Source: CAWFPR01 sp963817635 (GTDB lineage: Bacteria; Acidobacteriota; Vicinamibacteria; Vicinamibacterales; 2-12-FULL-66-21). From it: a stretch of 64,000 nt of DNA. How positions within the stretch are numbered: the stretch's first letter is position 1; every line of letters begins with the position of its first letter. Below are positions 1-10,385 of this stretch, piece after piece. The translations under genes and the position numbers were made by a program. The notes under the pieces are model-generated. The model was not told the DNA's origin. It saw nothing but the letters and a program-made list of their open reading frames with translations, and ran no database searches. The stretch is from positions 496,001-560,000 of the forward strand of contig CAWFPR010000005.1 of assembly GCA_963817635.1 (NCBI GenBank). The letters are read 5' to 3'.

Positions 1-630
1 CCAGCGGCGGCGGTACCGGTGGTCTTCCGCATGGGGCCAGGCGGACCGGTTCCCGGTGAGAAACCGACGCCCGAACAGCAGGCGGAAATGGATCGGCTCG
101 CGGTGCGTGCCGCGCGGCAGGATGTCTCGCGGATGATGCTCGGCTGGTTCGGCATGGCGCACCCCGCGCTGCACGTGACCTGCGTTTACGCCGGAGAAGC
201 AGAGTCGCCAGACGGCAAGGCGGACGTCATCGACGTGAAGGATGCCGACGGCTTCAGCGCCCGGATGTTCATCGATCAGGAAACGCACCTGCCGTTGATG
301 CTCACCTACCAGGGGCCGCAGCGCCGCATCATCACGGCCGGCGGACCGGCGGGCGGAGGCGCGCAGGCCCGGAGCTCGGCGCACCCGACGGGAGCCGAGG
401 ATCGCAAGAAGGCCGATGACAGCGTGCAGAAGCAGATTGCCGACGCGCAGGCCCAGTCTCCGGTCATGGTCGAGTACCGGATGTTCTTTTCCGACTGGGC
501 CGACGTGGGCGGGATCAGGTTCCCGATGAAGCTCCAGCGCGCAAGCGCCGGAACGACCGAAGAGGAATGGACCATCACGAAGGTGAAGGTCAATCCGAAG
601 ATCGACGGCAAGTTCGACGGCAACCGCTGA
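1..630 (+). CDS. Exported LolA-like/hypothetical protein, 5' partial
   Basis: The reading frame is already open at the first base of the window (codons for PAAAV precede the first GTG at 19), so the gene begins upstream and its N-terminus is missing. About 209 residues are visible. The C-terminal half has the layout of acidobacterial proteins resembling outer-membrane lipoprotein-sorting domains: a substrate-conversion-like strand (DQETHLPLMLTY) followed by an aromatic/VGGIRFP segment and a final EEWTI motif. Function is not known. It ends 15 bases before the TonB receptor start, with that gene's Shine-Dalgarno just after the stop, so the two are probably one operon. I infer an envelope role from this pairing only. 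Confidence 0.6.
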   Translation, partial: PAAAVPVVFRMGPGGPVPGEKPTPEQQAEMDRLAVRAARQDVSRMMLGWFGMAHPALHVTCVYAGEAESPDGKADVIDVKDADGFSARMFIDQETHLPLMLTYQGPQRRIITAGGPAGGGAQARSSAHPTGAEDRKKADDSVQKQIADAQAQSPVMVEYRMFFSDWADVGGIRFPMKLQRASAGTTEEEWTITKVKVNPKIDGKFDGNR

Positions 631-645
631 CAGGAGGCCGACATC

Positions 646-3294
646 GTGAACCGACTCATGTTTGCCGGTTGGCTCGTCGCCGTGGCGCTCACCGGTCTGG
701 CACGGCCGGCCGCGGCGCAGCCGCGCACGGGCACGCTCAGCATCACGGTGGAGGATCCCAGCGGCGCCGTCATACCCGGTGCGCTGGTGCAGGTGCGCGG
801 CGCCGACGGCCCCACCAGCGCCATCGTTCGCACGGACCTCGTCACCGACGGCCGCGGTGCGGCGACGGCCGCGGACCTCGTACCCGGCCGCTACGTCGTG
901 GAGGTCTCGTTTCCGGGTTTCGAGACGCGCGTGCTGCCGGAGGTGCGCGTGCGCGCCGGCGTCAACCGCCGGACCGTGCCGCTTGCGATCCAGAAGATCG
1001 ACGAACACCTGTCGGTCGGCCGCGATCCGGCGATGTCCGCCTCCGATCCACGCAACGACCGCTTCGGCACCACACTCTCGAAAGATCAGATCGACGCGCT
1101 GCCGGACGATCCTGACGAGATGGAGAAGGTGCTCAAGGAGATGGCCGGGCCCGGCTCGTCGATCCGCGTGGACGGCTTTCGCGGCGGCAGGCTGCCACCG
1201 AAGTCGCAGATTCGCTCGATCCGTTTTGCGCAGAGCCAGTTCGCCGCGGAGAACCACGCGGGAGGCATGATCTTCATCGACATCGTCACGCAGCCAGGCC
1301 TCGGACCGCTGCGCGGGAGTCTCGACTTCTCGTTTCGCGACGATTCGCTGAACGCGCGCAACGCCTTCGTGCCGTCCAAAGGGCCCGAGCAGACGCAGCA
1401 GTACACGCTGAACATGAGCGGCACGCTGGTGAAGAACCGCACGTCGTTCTCGCTGTCGGCGGGTGGCGCCTCGCTCTACGACTCGGCGAACGTGTTTGCC
1501 GCCGTCCCCGGCGGCGCGAGCGCCGCGCCGATTCGGCGGCCGTCGGATCGCGTCAATTTCAACGGCCGGATCGATCAGGCGCTGTCGAAGGCCCACACGC
1601 TTCGTGCGAACTACCAGCAGAACGGAAGCCAACAGCGCCAGCTCGGAGTCGGCAGCTTCGACCTGCCCGAGCGGGCGTATTCGCGCCGTTCCGACGACAG
1701 CCTGCTCAGGCTCTCCGAGAGCGGTCCGTGGACCCGGTCGATCTTCGGCGAGACACGCCTCCAGGTGCGCAGGACGAGCACCGACGCGGCATCGTCGGAC
1801 GAGGCGCCGACCCTCCGCGTCCTGGACGCCTTTACGTCGGGAGGGGCGCAGCAGGCGGGCGGCCGGAGCAGCACCGAGATCGAGTACGCGACCAACGTCG
1901 ACTGGGCGCATGGCAGGCACGCCGTGCGCGCCGGTGCGCTCGTCGAAGGCGGCTGGTATCGCAGCGACAGCCGCAGCAACTATCTCGGCACCTATACGTT
2001 CACGAGTCTCGCCGACTTCGAAGCGGGCCGGCCGGCCACCTACACGAAGCGGATTGGCAATCCGCTGGTCGCCTACTCCCAGTGGCAGGCGGGGCTCTAC
2101 ATCCAGGACGACTGGCGCGCGCGCAAGGATCTGACCCTGAGCGCCGGGCTGCGCCAGGAGGCGCAGACGAACCTCGGCGATCGCTGGGACCTCTCGCCAC
2201 GTTTCGGTTTCACGTGGGCGCCGTTCAAGAGCGGGAGAACGACCATCCGCGGCGGCGCGGGGATCTTCTACGACTGGCTCGAAGCCGACACGTTCGAGCA
2301 GACGCTGCGGGTGGACGGAGTCCGCCAGCAGGATCTCGTCATCCGCAATCCCGGCTACCCCGACCCGTTCGCCGGCGACGCCTCCCAGCAAGTGCTTCCG
2401 TCGAGCAGGTACCTGTTGTCGCCGGACCTGGTCCTGCCGGCGCGCGCCATGGTCAACGTGGGTGTCAGCCAGCAGCTCTCGCCGATGATGAGCGTCAACG
2501 CAAGCTTCAGCCATGCACGGGGCTCCAATCGATTCCGCGGACGGAACATCAACGCGCCGCTTGCGGACGGCACGCGGCCGGACCCGGACCTTGGCAACGT
2601 CACGCAGGTGGAGTCCACCGCCAGGATGCGCAACGATTCGATGAACGTCGGGTTCAGCCTGAACATCCCGGCCCGACGGACGTTCGTCTTCGCCAACTAT
2701 GCCTGGCTGCGACAGATGAACGACTCGGACGGCCCGTTCAGCCTTCCGGCCAGCAGCTACACGCTGGACGGCGAGTGGGGGCCGGCGGCGGGCGTGCCGC
2801 ATCACATCTTCAGCGCGATGGCGAGCACCTCGCTCCCGAAGAGCATCCGCCTGGGTGTGAGCGCGACGGCACGCGGCGGCACTCCGTACGACGTGACGAC
2901 CGGCCGTGACGACAACGGCGACACGGTCTTCAACGACCGGCCAGCCGGGGTGAGGCGCAACAGCGGCATGGGCGACGGCATGTGGGACGTCGCGACTCGC
3001 GTCAGCTATGCATTCGGGTTCGGACAGCGCTCGGCGGCAACCGGCGGCGGCGGCCCCATGGTCATCGTTCAGCGTATCGGCGGCGGCGCGGGCGACATGC
3101 TCGGCGGCCCGCTGGGCGGCGGTGGCGCCGAGAACAAGCGCATCCGGATCGAGGTCTTCGCGTCGGCCTCGAACCTGTTCAACCACGTGAACCCGATCGG
3201 ATTCTCCGGCGTGATCACGTCGCCCTTCTTCGGCCAGCCGACCGGCGCGCTGCCCGGGCGGAAGATCGACGTAGGCCTGAGAATCGGGTTCTGA
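646..3294 (+). CDS. TonB-dependent receptor with carboxypeptidase regulatory-like domain (Oar-like)
   Basis: An 882-residue outer-membrane receptor starting at GTG 646 with AGGAGG at 632-637. Residues 1-25 are a signal peptide ending PAAAQ. Residues about 28-115 form a CarboxypepD_reg-like beta-sandwich (SGAVIPGALVQV). A plug-like region follows (about 135-225, SIRVDGFRGG), then a long barrel rich in alternating aromatic strands ending ...VGLRIGF, whose terminal Phe is typical of BAM substrates. Such receptors are expanded in Acidobacteriota and Bacteroidota and import large substrates using TonB energy. The substrate cannot be told from sequence. A Gly-rich loop lies near residues 800-830. 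It is probably co-transcribed with the preceding exported protein. Confidence 0.88.
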   Translation: MNRLMFAGWLVAVALTGLARPAAAQPRTGTLSITVEDPSGAVIPGALVQVRGADGPTSAIVRTDLVTDGRGAATAADLVPGRYVVEVSFPGFETRVLPEVRVRAGVNRRTVPLAIQKIDEHLSVGRDPAMSASDPRNDRFGTTLSKDQIDALPDDPDEMEKVLKEMAGPGSSIRVDGFRGGRLPPKSQIRSIRFAQSQFAAENHAGGMIFIDIVTQPGLGPLRGSLDFSFRDDSLNARNAFVPSKGPEQTQQYTLNMSGTLVKNRTSFSLSAGGASLYDSANVFAAVPGGASAAPIRRPSDRVNFNGRIDQALSKAHTLRANYQQNGSQQRQLGVGSFDLPERAYSRRSDDSLLRLSESGPWTRSIFGETRLQVRRTSTDAASSDEAPTLRVLDAFTSGGAQQAGGRSSTEIEYATNVDWAHGRHAVRAGALVEGGWYRSDSRSNYLGTYTFTSLADFEAGRPATYTKRIGNPLVAYSQWQAGLYIQDDWRARKDLTLSAGLRQEAQTNLGDRWDLSPRFGFTWAPFKSGRTTIRGGAGIFYDWLEADTFEQTLRVDGVRQQDLVIRNPGYPDPFAGDASQQVLPSSRYLLSPDLVLPARAMVNVGVSQQLSPMMSVNASFSHARGSNRFRGRNINAPLADGTRPDPDLGNVTQVESTARMRNDSMNVGFSLNIPARRTFVFANYAWLRQMNDSDGPFSLPASSYTLDGEWGPAAGVPHHIFSAMASTSLPKSIRLGVSATARGGTPYDVTTGRDDNGDTVFNDRPAGVRRNSGMGDGMWDVATRVSYAFGFGQRSAATGGGGPMVIVQRIGGGAGDMLGGPLGGGGAENKRIRIEVFASASNLFNHVNPIGFSGVITSPFFGQPTGALPGRKIDVGLRIGF

Positions 3295-3302
3295 GGCCCT
3301 GG

Positions 3303-4419
3303 CTACTTTCGAAACAGGCGTTTCTCGACGATCAGGAAGTAGGGCAGGGCGAGCGCTGACAGCGCCGCGGCCACGCTGAACGCGAAAGCGAAGCCGCGGC
3401 GCTCGATCAACCACCCCATCGTCGTCGAGCCGGTTCCGATGCCCGTGTCGAACGCGGCGAGGATCGCGCCGAACGCGGCGCCGCGGCGACCGGCTGAAAC
3501 CCCCTGCATGACAAACCCGACGTAGACGGGATAGGCGGTGCCAAAGCCGGCGCCGAAGAGGACGGCCGAGGCCACCATCCACCCGAGCGTGCCGCCGAAT
3601 CCGAGACACGCCAGGCCCGCGCTGATGAGCACGAGGCTCGGCGCGAACACACGCTTGTAGCCGAACCGATCCCCGAGCCGGCCGGACAGCGGGCGGGTCA
3701 CCAGGATCACGAGCGCCAGCATCGTCAGGTAGATGCCCTTGGGTGACACGCCGTTGGCGTCGGCGTACATGGCCGTGAAGCTGGTGATCCCTCCGTACCC
3801 GAACGAATACAGAAAGAGCGAAAAAGAAATCACGAGGACACGCCATTCGAGCACGCGGCCGCCGCCGGCCGGCGCCGGGACGGGCGGCGGCGCGGCCGGC
3901 AGCTGCGCCGGCAGTCTCCACGCGATGACGGCCATCAGGAAATTGAGTCCCGCGCCCACCACGCACAGCGCGAACCACCCCTGGCGATAGATCCAGAACC
4001 CCAGCGGGGGAGCGGCCGCAATCGCCAGGACCGACGACAGGCCCCAGTAGCCGATGCCCTCCGCGCGGCGCCGCTCCGGCAGCATGTTGGTCATGTAGGC
4101 GGACGAGGCCGACAGGAGGCCCGACCAGAAGACGCCGTGCACCACGAGCGAGGGCGAGCATCCAGCGAAAATCGGTGATGACGGCATAGCCGGCCGAGAA
4201 CACGGTCAGCGCGAGGCTCGTGACGATGAGGACCCGGCGCTGCCCGACGCGATCCGCGAAGGCGCCGGTCAGCGGCGCGGAAAACGCCGACGAGTACGTC
4301 AGGAAGCCGAGAAACAGCCCCGACGCAAACGTGGAGCCGCCCATGTCCAGAATGTGGAAGGGCGCCGTCGGCAGCAGCTGGAAGGCGGACAGGAACACCG
4401 TGAAGGTGAACCCGCACAT
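3303..4419 (-). CDS. MFS transporter (frameshifted)
   Basis: A major-facilitator permease whose reading frame is broken once. The C-terminal ten or so helices are read from 4187 down to 3303 (VVHGVFWSG, then PERRRAEGIGYWGL, a typical MFS motif A/loop region). The first two helices are in another frame from ATG 4419 (MCGFTFTVFLSAFQLL, ...ADRVGQRR) and join near 4155-4165, where one extra C restores a continuous LALVVVHGVFW. Reconstructed length is about 372 residues, near the usual 12-TM size. The start is uncertain because in-frame sequence upstream of 4419 is open only back to a stop at about 4454. It converges with the TonB receptor, 8 bases apart. Substrate unknown. Confidence 0.75.
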
Positions 4420-4478
4420 CAGAAAGAAGCGGGGGGTGAAGAGGCGGTCCGGCGTTCAAAGGCTCAAAGCATCATAAT

Positions 4479-6936
4479 CTACTCCGTTTTGAGCGCGACG
4501 ACCGGATCGACTCGAGTGGCACGCCAGGCGGGCACGGCACTGGCGATGATGGCAACGGCGAGCAGGCCGGCGGCAACCGACGGCGAACGTGACGGGATCG
4601 CTGGCCGTGACGCCGTGCAGCAGGCCGGCCATGACCCGGGTCAGGAGCGCGGCACCGACGAGCCCGGCCGCGATGCCCGTCAGCGCCAGCATCACTCCGC
4701 TCTGAAGCACCATCTTCAGCACCTGGCCACGCCCGGCGCCAATCGCCAGGCGGATGGCGATCTCACGCATCCGCCGGCTCACCACGTACGACAGCACACC
4801 GTAGATGCCGATCGCCGAGAGCGCCAGCGCGAGCGCCGCGAACACACCCAGCAGGAGGCCGGTGAAGCGCGGGGCCGACAGGGTGGCGTCGACGACCTCG
4901 CCCATGGTCTCGACGTTGGCCACCGGGAGGTTGGGATCGATCGCGCGGACGCGCTCGCGGACCGGCGACACGAGCGCGCGTGGATCGTTGTGCGCCTTGA
5001 TGACGAGGCTCATGCTGCGAATGGCGCTGCCCGTGGACACAGGCCACTGCGCATAGGGCACGTAGTATTTCTCCTTGACGATCCCCGCAATTCCGTTGTG
5101 CTTCACGTCGCCGACGACGCCCACGACCGTGACCCAGGGGCTTCCGGGACCGCGCAGCTTGAGGCGGCCGCCCAGTGGATCGCGGCCCGCCCAGTAGCGG
5201 CGCGCCATCTCCTCGTTGATGAGAATCACGGGCTGTGCGGTGGCCGTGTCGGTCGCAGAGATGTCGCGGCCTCGCACCAGCCGTTCACCCATCGCGTCGA
5301 GATAGCCGTCGGTGGCAATCTCCCAGTCCGCCTTCGCGTTGGTTCCCGGCGGCGGGTTGTAGCCGTCGACCATGAGGCCCGAGTCCCCAATCGTCGAGGC
5401 GAGCGGCAGCGATCGGATCGCGCCGGCGGCGCGCACTCCGGGCACGGCACGGACATCCTCGAGAAGCCGTCGATAGAATCCAACCACCTGCTCCGGCTGC
5501 CCATAGGACGCCTGCGGCAGCGACAGGCGCATGGTCAGCACGTTCGAAGGATCCAGGCCGAGCTCCACGCGCTGCAACGACCAGAGGCTGCGGAGCATCA
5601 GGCCGGCCCCGACGAGCAGGATCACGGCCAGCGCCAACTCGACGACGACGAGCATGTTGCGGAATCGCTGACGGCCGCCACCGCTGGACGCGCTCTGGCT
5701 TCCGTCCTTCAGGCTGTCGGCGAGGTTGACGCGCAGGGCGCGCATGGCGGGGACCAGGCTGAATACGAGGCTGGTCAGCAGGGCCACGCCCGCGGTGAAC
5801 GCCAGCACCCGTGCATCGAGGCCCGCGGCCGACACGCGCGGAATATTCGCGGGATCCCACCAGGTGAGCAGCCGGACGCCGCCGAACGCCAGTCCAAGGC
5901 CGGCAATGGCGCTGATGCCGGTGAGTGCAAGGCTCTCGGTCAGCAACTGGCCGAGCAGCCGGCCGCTGCCGGCGCCGAGGGCGCAACGCACGGCGATCTC
6001 GCGCTGGCGCCCTTCGGCCCGCGCGAGCAGCAGGTTGGCGACGTTGGCGCAGGCAATCAGCAGGAGGAAGGCGACGGCGCCAAAGAGCAGGAGCATCGCG
6101 CGCCGCACGGCGCCAACGGCTTCGTCGGCGAGCGACAGCACCACGGTGTCGAACCCCATTTGCGGTGGGTAGAGCCCCTCGGCCGTCATGGCGCGCGCGA
6201 TCTCGTGCAGCTCGCCGGCGGCCTGGGCGACGGTCGCCCCCGGCCTCAGGCGTCCGGCGGCGTACAACCCGTGGTTTCCGTGATCGGTGCTCGCCGGATC
6301 GATCTGGAGCGGGGTCCAGAGCTGGGTCGGCTGCACATTCTGAAAGTCGGTGGGCAGGACGAAATCGCGGGGCATCACGCCGATGACCTGGGTGGCGCGG
6401 CCGTCGATCAGGATCGAGCGCCCGACAATGGCCCGGTCGGCGCCGTACCGGCGGGACCAGAGACCGTACCCGAGAACAGCCAGATCCGGCCCGTTCGGTA
6501 CGTCTTCTTCAGCGGTGAAGGTGCGGCCGAGGAGCGGCGCGACGCCAAGCGTGGAGAACAGGTTCGCGGTGACCTGTCCGGCCGTCACACGCTCCGGCTC
6601 GCCGTCTCCTGTCAGGTTGACCTGGCCGTCGCCCCAGGCGGCCACCTGTTCGAGCGTCCGGCTGCGGCGGCGGTAGTCGACGACCTCCCCATCGGCGACC
6701 CAGGTCTTGTCGAACGCCGTCCAGCGGCTCCAGATCATGACCGCCCGTCCGGGCTCGCTCCACGGCAGCGGCCGCAGCAGCACGGCGTTGACCACACTGA
6801 AGATGGCGGCGTTGGCACCGATGCCGAGCGCGAGCGTCAGGATGGCGACGGCCGCAAAACCCGGGTTTCGCACCAGCGTTCGTCCCCCGAACCGCACATC
6901 CTGCCAGAGAGTCTCGAGCGCTGCGCCAGATTGCAT
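4479..6936 (-). CDS. ADOP-type ABC transporter permease (MacB_PCD/FtsX duplicated), C-terminal frameshift
   Basis: About 818 residues. N-terminal LWQDVRFGGRTLVRNPGF and ALGIGANAAIFSVV are the hallmark of acidobacterial duplicated orphan permeases. The order is TM helix, MacB periplasmic domain (about 45-250), three-helix FtsX block (about 290-420), second MacB domain (about 450-660) and second FtsX block (about 690-800). No ATPase gene is adjacent, as usual for this family. Near 4580 one extra G shifts the frame. In the corrected frame the protein continues AGLLAVAIIASAVPAWRATR and ends at a TAG at 4479-4481, the normal family ending, whereas the uncorrected frame runs on to 4456. The role is probably efflux or mechanotransmission; the substrate is unknown. 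Confidence 0.87.
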
Positions 6937-7002
6937 GGGTCGTTGGACGGTTCAGCAGAGCCGAAGGTTGGCGGCGTCTGCAAAGGCTGACCCGTACTAC
7001 GC

Positions 7003-7008
7003 TAAGAT
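7003..7008 (+). promoter_or_regulatory. Candidate -10 element for a leaderless transcript
   Basis: TAAGAT lies seven bases before the ATG at 7016, with no Shine-Dalgarno between. Initiation at the normal distance would place the 5' end at or next to the start codon. No convincing -35 box was seen. Confidence 0.4.
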
Positions 7009-7015
7009 CGGTCAC

Positions 7016-7525
7016 ATGACGCAGGATTACAGTGAGTTTCGCCCGTCCAGGCTCTGGAAGCGGTTGCCCTCGGAGCGCCGGATCGCGGCAGCCGACCTGT
7101 TCTGGGCCGACGAGGAGTCGGCCGAACAGCAGATAGAAGCCATCGCCGCTATTGCCGCCCACATGAAGTTCCGGACCAAGACGCTGTACGGCCTCTCGGC
7201 CGACAAGAAGTCGAAGTACCTGTCCACGCTGCCGACCATCTCGGATTCGATTGCGGCGCGCGCGCTCGTGGCCTTCCACCTCGAGCGGCAGCGGCCGATG
7301 ATGGGCGCCTTCCTCGACAGCCTCGGCATCGCGCACGAGAACGGCCTCATCAACGAGGAAAACGTCGTCAAGCCGGACCCGGACAAGCTCGCGACCTCGG
7401 CCGCGGATCTCGCGACCCGGTATCCCGCGGCGGACGTCGCGCTGTATTTCAGCACGCTCATCTCGCAGGATCCGGACACCTGGGGGGCGCTCGCCGACAC
7501 GCCGGTCGTCCAGGCTTCCCGCTGA
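7016..7525 (+). CDS. Hypothetical protein, 169 aa
   Basis: The ATG at 7016 (MTQDYSEF) is chosen because the longer in-frame extension to 6707 would overlap the divergent permease gene antisense and because a -10-like TAAGAT sits just upstream. The protein is soluble, largely helical and acidic, with no signal peptide, TM segment or recognisable catalytic motif (RPSRLWKRLPSERRIAAADLFW near the N-terminus). I do not recognise a named family. It is followed 8 bases later by the beta-lactamase-like gene, with which it may be co-transcribed. Confidence 0.7.
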   Translation: MTQDYSEFRPSRLWKRLPSERRIAAADLFWADEESAEQQIEAIAAIAAHMKFRTKTLYGLSADKKSKYLSTLPTISDSIAARALVAFHLERQRPMMGAFLDSLGIAHENGLINEENVVKPDPDKLATSAADLATRYPAADVALYFSTLISQDPDTWGALADTPVVQASR

Positions 7526-7533
7526 AGTGGAAC

Positions 7534-8393
7534 ATGCTGCCTTTTCTGTTCGCCGTTCTGCTCCAGACGCCGGCACCTTCCGCCACCCTCGAGTCGTCCC
7601 TCCGAAGCGCCATTGCCAGGAGCGGGGCTGAGGTGGCGGTCGCGTATCGCACACTCGACGGGCGTTCCGAGGTCCTGATCGATCCCGACAAGGACTTCCA
7701 TGCCGCAAGCACCATGAAGGTGCCGGTCATGATCGAGCTGTTCCGGCAGGTGGCGGCCGGAACCGTGAAGCTGGACGACACGATCGTCATCCGGAACGAG
7801 TTCCACAGCATCGTGGACGGCAGCGTCTACACGCTCAGCGAAGGCGACGACTCCGACAAGGAGGTCTACGCCGCCGTGGGACGGCCGATGACAGCTGCGC
7901 CGCCTCTGCGAGCTGATGATCACCGTCAGCAGCAACTTCGCGGCCAACATCCTGATCGAGAAGGTCGGCGCCGAGAACGTGCGGCGGACCGTAACGGCCC
8001 TCGGTGCCGACGGCATGCACGTGCTGCGCGGCGTCGAGGATCAGAAGGCCTTCGACAAGGGCTTGAACAACACCACGTCCGCGCGCGCGCTGATGGTGCT
8101 CTTCGACAGGCTCGCCCACGGGAAGGCGGTCGACGCGCAGTCCGACGCCGCAATGATCGCGATCCTCGAGCGGCAGCAATTCAACGACGGCATCCCGGCT
8201 GGCCTGCCCGGCGGAACCGTGGTGGCTCACAAGACCGGCAGCATCACCCGGATCCACCACGATGCCGGCATCGTCTACGGCCCGCGCCCGTACGTGCTGG
8301 TGATCCTGGTGCGCGGGATCGACGATCAGAAGAAGAGCGCCGCCTTGATGGCCGACCTGTCGCGACTGGTGTACGCGCGCGACCAACCGGTAG
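7534..8393 (+). CDS. Class A beta-lactamase-like serine hydrolase (frameshifted)
   Basis: About 286 residues after frame correction. A short hydrophobic N-terminus suggests export. The SxxK motif is STMK (ASTMKVPVMIEL) and carries the nucleophile and general base. The second motif is SSN (ITVSSNFAANIL) in place of the usual SDN, and the third is KTG (VAHKTGSI). Near 7890 an extra A shifts the frame (PMT joins LRRLCELMITVSSN). The last codons probably shift again near 8375, giving a TAG at 8391-8393; otherwise the frame runs antisense through the next gene to 8641. Family members hydrolyse beta-lactams or act on peptidoglycan-like substrates. Actual beta-lactamase activity is not certain. Confidence 0.78.
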
Positions 8394-8447
8394 GCGCTGC
8401 AGGCATCGGCTGCCAGTGCCGAGACCTGGGACTGGCGCGGGCCGGCC

Positions 8448-9065
8448 CTACTGGACCGGCGCCCCGTCGACGAGAAGTCGGCGGATGCGTGCGCGGCCGG
8501 ACTTCGCGATCGCGACCTGTACCTGCACCCGACGCCCGTCGCGTGAGGCCTGTTCGACCACCTGCGAATGCCCTTCCTGCATGTAGAACGCGTCGATCCC
8601 GTACTCGACGTGCAGCTCGCCCGAATACAACCCGCGTGTGACGAGGCCGCGCAGATTCGTGGCTCCGCTCACCGGCCGCAGCGAGACGCTGACGGGCGCA
8701 TATTCGCCGCTGGCCTGGGCCGCGAGCTGCACGTAGACGTAGCGGCCGCGCAATCGCCTGTCCAGCTGGGAGGGCTTCGCCCCTGGGATGACGCTGACCC
8801 ACGGCTCGATCGCCCGAACGGCTGTGCCCTGCGCGCTCGCGCTCTGGGCGGGTGCGCCCACCGTCAGCACATCGGCGGCTGTCTCCAGGCTGACGTACTC
8901 GCCCGGCAGCGATGTGCTCGTCGTCACGACGGTGGCCGCCATGAGCACGTCGTGTCCCGTCCACAACGGCCATGCGTGACCGACGACCATGCCGCCCAGA
9001 ACCGCCAGGCAGATCGCACCTGCGGCGAGCGTGCGCAGCGGCCCCGCTGTCTCGTGGCGAGTCAT
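8448..9065 (-). CDS. GDYXXLXY domain-containing protein
   Basis: A 205-residue protein starting MTRHETAG at 9065. Residues about 12-32 are one TM helix or uncleaved signal. The family motif region reads LPGEYVSLE (about residues 54-62), a Glu-for-Asp variant of GDYxxLxY, followed by a beta-rich domain. GDYXXLXY proteins are encoded next to DUF2157 membrane proteins, as here: the start overlaps the DUF2157 stop as ATGA, implying translational coupling. The molecular function of the pair is unknown. The longer frame upstream of 9065 is antisense-like noise over the DUF2157 gene. Confidence 0.82.
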   Translation of the reverse strand: MTRHETAGPLRTLAAGAICLAVLGGMVVGHAWPLWTGHDVLMAATVVTTSTSLPGEYVSLETAADVLTVGAPAQSASAQGTAVRAIEPWVSVIPGAKPSQLDRRLRGRYVYVQLAAQASGEYAPVSVSLRPVSGATNLRGLVTRGLYSGELHVEYGIDAFYMQEGHSQVVEQASRDGRRVQVQVAIAKSGRARIRRLLVDGAPVQ

Positions 9066-10363
9066 GATGCCCTCCCGCCCGTCGCCGCCCGGCTGCGCCA
9101 GAGGCGCGCAACGACGAGCAGGCCGGCTCCGGCGACAACCAGCAACAGGCCCGACCACAGCAGGTTCTCGATGACGCTCGTCCATCGCACCACGAGAAAG
9201 GTGACGGCAAACAGCACACCGGCCGCGAGGTCGGTTTGACGGCTGGTCGCGAGCGCGGTCCGGATCAGCGAGACCGCCAGCACGAGTGCCAGCCCGCTGA
9301 ACAGCACGGTCGCCGCCAGGGCGAAACCAGGTGTCGAACCGAACCAGCCCGACCACGACAGCAACGCCCAGACGAAGACCGCCGCGGCTGTCGCCAGCAC
9401 GCCATCGTCGGCTCGCGTTCGGGAGGGGCGAACAGAGGCGGCACCTGAGGCCAGCGCCGCGACAACGGCAATCGTCATCGCGAGCCACGTCGCGCCGCGC
9501 GGCACCAGCTCCTTGTGGAGCGCGGGGATCATCAGAGGAATCAGGACGAGCAGCAGGACGAGCAGCCCGCTCATCTCCCAGGCGCGGCGCATGCGGATGT
9601 CGGCATCGTGCCACCGGCCGATGCCGTACATCGCGCATCCGGTCAGTGCAATGCCGCCGAGCCACAACGCGGAGTGGGAGTTGTTCATGCCGCCGAAGAA
9701 CACCCACAGGGCGGCTGCAGGTGCAACCAGCCGCACCATGAACGCCGATCGGAGCGAATAGGCGACGGCGAGGGCGAGCGGCCACATCAGCAGGAACTGC
9801 AGCGACTGGGCCGTCGTGAGATCTCCTTCCACGGCGACCCACACGAGCACCAGCGCGCCTCCGAGCACTCCGAGCCACTGCGAGCGCACCAGCCACGCGC
9901 AGGCGAGCACGCCGGCCGACCACCACAGGAACGCGTCCGGGTAGCGCCCCTCGATGTGCAGGATCTGGGCGACCAGCCAGATGGCGTTCCCGAACAGGAG
10001 CGCCCCGAAGAGCGCCAGTGTTTCGGCGGCAAGAGGTCGCCGTTTCGCGCAGGCAACCGCTGAAGCGCCGAAGGCGGCCGCCACGGCGCCGATGACGAGG
10101 AGCAGTTTGGCCGCGCGCGGGATCTGATCCCAGTTGTAGCCGATGAGCAGCAGCACTCCCACGCTGCACATGGCGACCGCCACGAGGATGAGCGCCAGCC
10201 ATTCCGCGTATGTGCGTCAGAAGCGGCCGTGTACTGACCCACGATCGCGCTCCTCGCTGTCGCAGTCGATGAGCGCGGCCTCCTGCCACTGCCGCGACTC
10301 CTGTTCGAGCCAGGCGAGCTGTCTCGAAGACAAATGGCGATGCGGCGGGTTCGTGCCCTGCAT
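9062..10363 (-). CDS. DUF2157 multi-pass membrane protein (frameshifted)
   Basis: About 433 residues when reconstructed from ATG 10363 (MQGTNPPH). A soluble helical N-terminus (LAWLEQESRQWQEAALID), typical of DUF2157, leads into roughly ten TM segments (for example MCSVGVLLLIGYNWDQIP). The N-terminal region is broken twice, near 10245 (SEER joins AIVGQYTAA) and near 10215 (joins YAEWLALILVAVAM). The rest, from 10183, is intact. The stop overlaps the start of the GDYXXLXY gene. The family function is unknown; association with envelope stress or assembly is only conjecture. Two breaks 30 bases apart suggest a low-quality sequence patch. Confidence 0.75.
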
Positions 10364-10385
10364 GCTGGCCCTCGCGGCGTCAGAA

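Noticed and set aside
4354..6990. Long open frame of 878 codons antisense to the ADOP permease
   Set aside because: It mirrors codon bias of the permease on the other strand, is Arg/His/Gln-rich and has no domain pattern.
8394..8641. C-terminal extension of the beta-lactamase-like protein
   Set aside because: It is Arg/Gly/Pro-rich, overlaps the opposite-strand GDYXXLXY gene, and an adjacent frame gives a natural stop at 8391.
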